From Forficula auricularia (Eukaryota; Arthropoda; Insecta; Dermaptera; Forficulidae), in NCBI GenBank assembly GCA_024734495.1, contig JALMQS010000061.1:5881321-5945320 (forward strand): DNA of 64,000 nucleotides, written 5' to 3'. The notes beneath the pieces were generated by a model, which was not told where the DNA came from, did no database searches, and worked only from the letters and a program-made list of their open reading frames with translations. Of the stretch, positions 58,855 through 64,000 are shown piece by piece. The position numbers were made by a program, and so were the translations under genes. Within the stretch, counting starts at the first letter, position 1; each line of letters starts with the position of its first letter.

Positions 58855-58960
58855 TCTTCTACTTGAAAATGAAAGTGGAAGTAGGTGTACACGATTTTAG
58901 GTCGAAGTTCACCCCTCGGGGAATTCAATATGATCCGGAGGCCTAGCGAGCTTTGCTCGA
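58855..58960 (-). repeat. Half copy of foldback family N
   Basis: AAGTGGAAGTAGGTGTACAC, TTAGGTCGAAGTTCACCCC and CCTAGCGAGC match the inner left arm at 22085-22135 in reverse. The tandem centre and second arm are missing. Confidence 0.65.
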
Positions 58961-59746
58961 CTAGCATACAAAAATAAAACTATAAAAGAACAAATAGCAT
59001 TCTATTTTATCAAGTGACTTATTATTGAGAACATTCTTCTAGTTTATTGTCTTGAATGACTTCTTTTAGCGACAAGGAGTTTTTAATTTAAATCCATCTA
59101 CTTACAATTTGCTCCTAAATAGGTTACCGTTTATAATGTTAATTCACCCCAATCGGCTTTTGAATGGAGGATCTCTTCTTATTCTTAGGACAAAGTCATT
59201 CACTTCTTGAGCCTTGGGGACAATTAATCACTCGACGTCAAGGCGACATGAAAAAAACGTCACTTGAGGACAATTATGCCAATCAAAGGCACACAAAGCC
59301 ATCTAGTTCTCTCTGCCAACGGCAAAAGACCCTATTCACCTCTAGCATGCAAATCAGAGGATACTGATACCTATGATTATGTCGCCACGCCAGTATTATA
59401 ATTACACGATCAATTCCAAAATGGAGATTAATTGATCGATTACACGCTTTATTTTTGTGTGATTAAAAATACAATTTTATTTTCTTAATCTAGTTAGAAG
59501 GGTTTTTTCTCTTGATAATTTTTGATGAAAAGTCTACAGTTATACAGAAATCTCCACAAATAAACGGTTATAAAATTTAAAAAAGAAGAAATGTATTTCT
59601 GAACTTTTACTTTCATTATTTAATCAAATAAAATAATTAAAATTAATATTAAAAGGCATTAAATTAAAACAAAAATATAATATTATTATGAATAAATAAA
59701 AGTAAGAAATTATCGCTACTCAAGTCTGAATAGAATCTTGCATTCC
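58961..59746. other. Spacer with a structured single-copy island at about 59130-59480
   Basis: The less AT-rich island has GAGGACAATTA-type sites twice (GGGGACAATTAAT at 59216 and GAGGACAATTATG at 59267), each near a CGTCA site, plus ATGCAAAT (59347) and ATTAATTGATCGATTAC. An open frame at 59164-59367 has no recognised motif. A candidate enhancer-like conserved element. Confidence 0.35.
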
Positions 59747-59750
59747 TTAA

Positions 59751-60360
59751 GGGGTTCGCCGGGACTGTTTATCATTTTTATAAGAAAATTCTCAATTTTT
59801 TACCATCGAATCATTGATGCATTAAATATTTATTTCCGAAATTTGAAGTTGATCGTCTGTCCCATTTCTGATAAATGAATTATTGAAAATTGTCCTTTTA
59901 ACATGAAAGTGGACCGAGCTTTTACAAGGATTATAACTTCTATACAAATTATACCATTTTCAACAAATTTATACATATCAATAATTCAACTTTTATGAAT
60001 CGAATGATACATTTTTAAAATAATTTGACACTCTAGTTACTTATGTAGTTATTCATAAATGTAAAAATAAAAAGTTATTTACAGCAAACAGTATATAACA
60101 AAAGCACTAGTGTAGAATTCCAACTCTATTTCATGAAATCGTTTTTATGTTAAATAAATGTTTTTATAATGAGAAAAAATTTATCTCAATATTCTTTTTA
60201 TTAATATTATCAACAACAAATACAAAGATTTGTATTCGAAATTATCCTCATGATTAACAATCTTTTTATTAAAAAAGTTAGTAGGGAGAGGTTCTCACTC
60301 TGCAGAAATACAAAAGATTTTTCGTAGATCAACCAGATAGAGCTGCTGTCCCGAACCTTC
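59751..60360. mobile_element. TTAA-flanked non-autonomous DNA transposon (family D, copy 2)
   Basis: TTAA at 59747-59750 and 60361-60364. The ends GGGGTTCGCCGGGACTG and, inverted, GAAGGTTCGGGACAG match copy 1, which lies in the opposite orientation. The 610-bp interior aligns with copy 1 over its whole length. Confidence 0.87.
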
Positions 60361-60364
60361 TTAA

Positions 60365-62281
60365 GATAAAATAAAATTACACTCCAATTCTAGTTAATGA
60401 AATATTTAGGATGATATTCCGCACTCCTGGATAAAACATATTTTCACTATAGTCATCCCTCACAAAAATTCTTCAAAATAACCACTGAATTAGAATTTTA
60501 TAATTTTAGGTAAAATTATTGTACATATTTACAAAGTTGTTTCTAAATGTCTCTAGAAGCTATAATAATCTGACAGACAAACATTATGATCCTGTTTGAC
60601 ATTTAAACGGAACCATTAACAAGAATATTAAGGGTTAGATTAAAGTTAAATATAGCTGTAAGCTTGGGTTGAATGATTGAATATTGTAGTTGTGTGGAAT
60701 GATGGAAAAAAGATGCCACCAAGATGGTTAGAAAATAATTGGAAGAACTTCATCTAGCATCTTAAGATGAAATCAAGTAAGAGAGGAATTTGCGTTTGTA
60801 AAGTGTGAAGAGTTGAATTGGCTTAAAATTAGGCCTGAGCTTAAATAGAAAAGTTAGTTTTCTCGTAGCTGATTTCTCTACATTAAAATGACCCTTCCCA
60901 AAAGTGATACTTGAAATTTACTATTTTCCAAAAGTTTCAAGGCATTCGGTCCAAAAGAAATATCAAACTCACCTAATAGATGTTAGTCAAGACATAGTAT
61001 TTCTTGTATTAAAATTAACTCATTGGTGTGATCTTCATTTCTTAAGAGAGCTCAGATAAATTGTTCGATGGAGCTTTGTTATTATTTTTCAATAAATGAT
61101 TAAATGAAGGGTAGATGGGTGCTATCGTCGACGTAACAAAGAACATAGGGGAAGGGGGCACGCTAAGGAAAAATATTATTTTTGAATAAGTAAAAATTGA
61201 TAAAAAGAAATGAAATTTTGGCATAAGTTAGTTTCATAATTTAGGTTAATGGAAAAAAAATATTTTGACTTTATATCTGTTACTTAAAACCAAAAAAGAA
61301 ATTTCCCACAATCCTATCAAATGGCCACTTTGCCCTACTGGACAGGGCAAAATGGCCACTTTTGGTGTTTGACTGCATTTTAAAGAATAGAAATGTCTAT
61401 TTTCTAGCATAACATATCATTCTCATCACAAAACTTATTTTCTAGCTTAAACTGTTCAATTATTCAAAAATTATTAGCGTTTGTTAGCTCCTTTTCTGAA
61501 TTTATTCACCCGTAGTCCCGTGCCCTCTTTGACGCCATTACGTAAATGAGACTCTGAAGGTTTAACAAGTAACACTAGAACTTACATCGTCACATACATT
61601 TAAAGCTTCAATCACATTGTTTTAAGGGGTTACTGCTAATCTTATGTTTTAGAAACTTGTATTTAATTATAATAATTATTGAAATAGGCTTTCCTTACAT
61701 CAGCACGTTGAAAAACACGAAAATCTTGTATAATTTCCAAACAAGTGATCAGAACAGCTCCGAGCTTCAATATGACAATGATAGCGAATTAGTGGAATAA
61801 TTGATGCGTTTGCCGCTTCTTGGTAGCATCGTAGGGAGAAAAAATAGCTATAGTAGCCACAGTGGCAGCATCACCTATAAAATAGAAAATTTCATTTATT
61901 ATAAAATAATTGGTTTTCTAAATATATGCCCTATGGTGGGTTTAATCCGCAAAAACATTTCACAGCCATTGAATTAAAGCTTAAACCAAAAAAGTTTATC
62001 ATGTTTCGTGTTATCAGGAACAGGGAAATTTATGTCTGGATCGCCAGATACATCGTTTTCCATGTAGTTCGGATAAGCGCAGCAAGGCTCGATCGATTCT
62101 GTATAAATCTATTAACACTTGGTACAGCTTCAGGAATAATGGACTACAATGTCGTATAATATTAAAAAAAATTCAATTTATACCCTGGATGGTTACAATC
62201 GAAAAAACTTACATACCTACACATCTATTTATTAATTTATAAAGAATGAAATGTTTAAATCAGCCCCAGGTTTTATTCAAA
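60365..62281. other. AT-rich spacer
   Basis: No repeat, palindrome or recognisable frame. TGGCCACTTTGCCC at 61322 and GGCAAAATGGCCACTTTTGG at 61347 form a short dyad. Composition is close to the local background. Confidence 0.4.
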
Positions 62282-62283
62282 TA

Positions 62284-63004
62284 CAGTAAAAGCTCATTAT
62301 TCGCGGGGTATATGTTCCATAAATATGCCGCGAATACAGAAACCGTGAATACGGAATGGTAATTTATATGGGATACGTTCCTAGGTGACAAAATAAAAAA
62401 ATCAATTTAATTGAAGTTTTTGAACATTTTGATTAATTATCTTAAGACTTAGGCAATGGTTTGAAGAATTTTGTAATTTTCTCTTGCTTGGCAGTTTTTA
62501 AAAGCTCCTTCAATTCAGACTGATACGCAGCAGTCGCATTAGCAATTTGCCTCTTAAAAATAAGTCTTCGTTCCATAGACGGATCAATGTTCATAAAGAA
62601 ATCGCAAAGCTCATTTGCCATTCTTAAACCTTCATTAAGATTTTTCAAATTAAATGTCACGTTTCCAGTGCTTGTTGAAGACTCTTCTTCAATGGGCTGT
62701 GAATTTAACATTTCAAAAACACCGATCGCGGCGAAGGCGGCTTATGTCAAAGTCCTCGGCGATATCATTTAACAACAAAGTTGTAATAAGATATATTTTA
62801 CTTTTTTTATTAGTCCATTTGACGGCATTTACAAAGGATATTGGGTTGGATACCTATTGGAATCCTTTTATTATTATGTATGTACTTATTAGATCCGCGA
62901 ATAAATAAATTTTTAGCCGCGAATATAGGAATTGGGTCGCATTTTTTTAATCCACGAATAGTGAAAACACGAATTAAGGAAGCGCGAATAAGGAGCTTTT
63001 ACTG
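62284..63004 (-). mobile_element. pogo/Tigger-type DNA transposon, deletion derivative
   Basis: The ends CAGTAAAAGCTCATTATTCG and, inverted, CAGTAAAAGCTCCTTATTCG are flanked by TA (62282-62283 and 63005-63006), as in the pogo/Tigger branch of Tc1/mariner. Multiple CGCGAAT and CACGAAT motifs lie inside both ends, as subterminal binding-site repeats do. At 721 bp only the 3' end of the transposase gene is left, on the minus strand. Confidence 0.88.
62442..62711 (-). pseudogene. pogo/Tigger transposase C-terminal fragment
   Basis: The minus-strand frame covers 89 residues. It has an acidic serine/threonine-rich start, a helical LKNLNEGLRMANELCDFF segment, a SMERRLIFKRQIANA region and a basic end QEKITKFFKPLPKS. 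The last stretch contains QxxIxxFF, a PCNA-interacting (PIP-box) pattern. A C-terminal PCNA-binding motif is known for pogo-type transposases. The DNA-binding and DDD catalytic regions are deleted. The frame upstream is broken (a stop lies about ten codons before the first Met). The protein cannot transpose anything by itself. Confidence 0.72.
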
Positions 63005-63006
63005 TA

Positions 63007-63617
63007 TATTCAATAGGGGATAAGCATGAAATTTGTATATAATCAAAATTATGTTTTTTAAGTACAGTAATATTATTTCTTTCGTAGTAATAAAACTTAA
63101 TTTGAGAAATTAGGTAATACTTAAAAGTTTAAAATTTGAACTATAGCCGACAACTGCGTGAAGATTGCTAAGTTGTAAGTTTATATGACAATGATATTAC
63201 GTCAGCATCTCCTCTACATCTAGTGTGACAGCTTGAGGTACATCTATTTGCCGAGATAGGTGAATTTGAAGGACATTTCGTTGGTTTGAGCGCTTTACCT
63301 ACTTGAAACTATCATTTAATAACATTATTTTTACCCCTTGGAAGAATCAAATGAATTTTAAAATACTTTTCTATGTAAATAGGCAGTATGAAGAACACTT
63401 GAAAAAAATATTTGAAAATGATGCTTATCCCTATTATAATTATAATACTGTCAACGTTTCAATGATTTTAATCTTATCATCATTAGGATGTAAAGCATAT
63501 ATAATTTGATTCTAGTAATGAAATGAATTTTTATATTTAAAAGTAAAATTGAATAGAAAACTGTAGACTTAGTCCGCTCTGTGCAAATTTTGATGATTTG
63601 TCATTTTTACTTCACCT
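63007..63617. other. AT-rich spacer
   Basis: 63565-63610 carries a family F piece (TGCAAATTTTGATGATTTG) that is cut off by the family B copy starting at about 63605. The frame at 63303-63509 has no motif. Confidence 0.4.
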
Positions 63618-64000
63618 TACAGGGTATGGTCAAGTATTGTAATCATGCCTGAAAAAAGAGATTTTTTTGCTTCGTTTTTTTGAAATATCTCAAAAACGGC
63701 TGAAATTATTTTGATTAAAAAAATTGAGCGAAACCGTGGCGTTTTGTTCAACAAAAAAGCCTTAATGACTGAACATCGAAAAAAATTATATTTTACGAGA
63801 TATTAGTGAATTTGAAAAATGTCTGTAGTACGTTAATAAATTTTGTGTACGCTCTAGCTCAGTGTGAATATCAAAACGAAATTTCACATGTAGTTTTAGT
63901 GCATTGAGATTAAAAGCTGATTAGATTTTGGTTGAAAATTAACCAAAAATTAAGGTGGGGGGGAGAGGGGGTTAAAAAATTAAAATTATAAAATTTTCAA
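63618..64000 (+). mobile_element. Family B, truncated by the window edge
   Basis: ACAGGGTATGGTCAAGTATT, then GCCTGAAAAAAG, CTCAAAAACGGCTGAAATTA, GCTCAGTGTGAATATC, GCATTGAGATTAAAAGC and a G-rich run follow the family order to the window end. Confidence 0.75.

Noticed and set aside
61926..62159. 77-codon frame just upstream of the pogo relic
   Set aside because: Lies outside the element ends, shows no motif, and has no second copy or coding signature.

Overview
The window looks like an intergenic or intronic stretch of a strongly AT-rich arthropod genome, most likely an insect. The reasons are the base composition, the lack of any long open reading frame, arthropod-type non-LTR retrotransposon fragments, hAT, pogo/Tigger and TTAA-flanked DNA transposon remnants, and dense palindromic non-autonomous elements. 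I could not recognise a single host protein-coding gene, rRNA, functional tRNA or CRISPR array. Every protein-level match I can defend is a transposon relic. The species cannot be named from the sequence alone.

Layout. 1-3.8 kb: an array of GTGCCTATTT motifs, then a 1.3-kb foldback carrying three tRNA-like modules. 4.8-6.4 kb and 11.7-12.7 kb: two related hAT copies, one with a perfect 8-bp target duplication, both keeping a scrap of the transposase C-terminus. 8.0-8.6 kb: a TTAA-flanked element (family A). 9.5-10.0, 20.4-20.8 and 39.5-39.6 kb: a TA-flanked palindromic element (family G). 15.9-16.3 and 36.4-36.8 kb: a second palindromic family (H). 21.9-23.2 kb: another tRNA-like foldback (N), then a member of the GAAGTCGGTT family (C). 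24.3-24.9 and 59.8-60.4 kb: a second TTAA-flanked family (D), in opposite orientations. 25.8-26.0 and 35.9-36.05 kb: two nearly perfect hairpins. 29.8-31.8, 33.5, 49.6-50.0, 52.8-54.1 and 63.6-64.0 kb: family B, whose core is a variable tandem repeat. 41.65-43.3 kb: two 5'-truncated LINE insertions with target duplications. 44.0-44.2 kb: a hAT-like transposase scrap. 46.0-47.2 and 54.6-56.1 kb: complex family C arrays. 48.6, 50.8-51.5, 52.5 and 14.2 kb: four fragments of one LINE family. 62.3-63.0 kb: a pogo/Tigger deletion derivative that keeps the transposase tail with a PCNA-interaction-type motif.

The clearest signals are: (i) one roughly 100-bp sequence module shared by three structurally different repeat families (B, G, H) and arranged differently in each; (ii) a tRNA-like T-arm/box-B module repeatedly built into foldback arms; (iii) family C copies whose central spacer is present in both orientations; and (iv) readable nesting, with B inside A and another repeat inside C. 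Several less AT-rich single-copy islands (about 4.1-4.5, 8.85-9.07, 13.25-13.58, 15.1-15.4, 19.7-19.9, 48.9-49.3 and 59.1-59.5 kb) are candidates for conserved non-coding sequence. I found no evidence of a new multi-gene system. Boundaries were read by eye and interior edges may be off by several bases.
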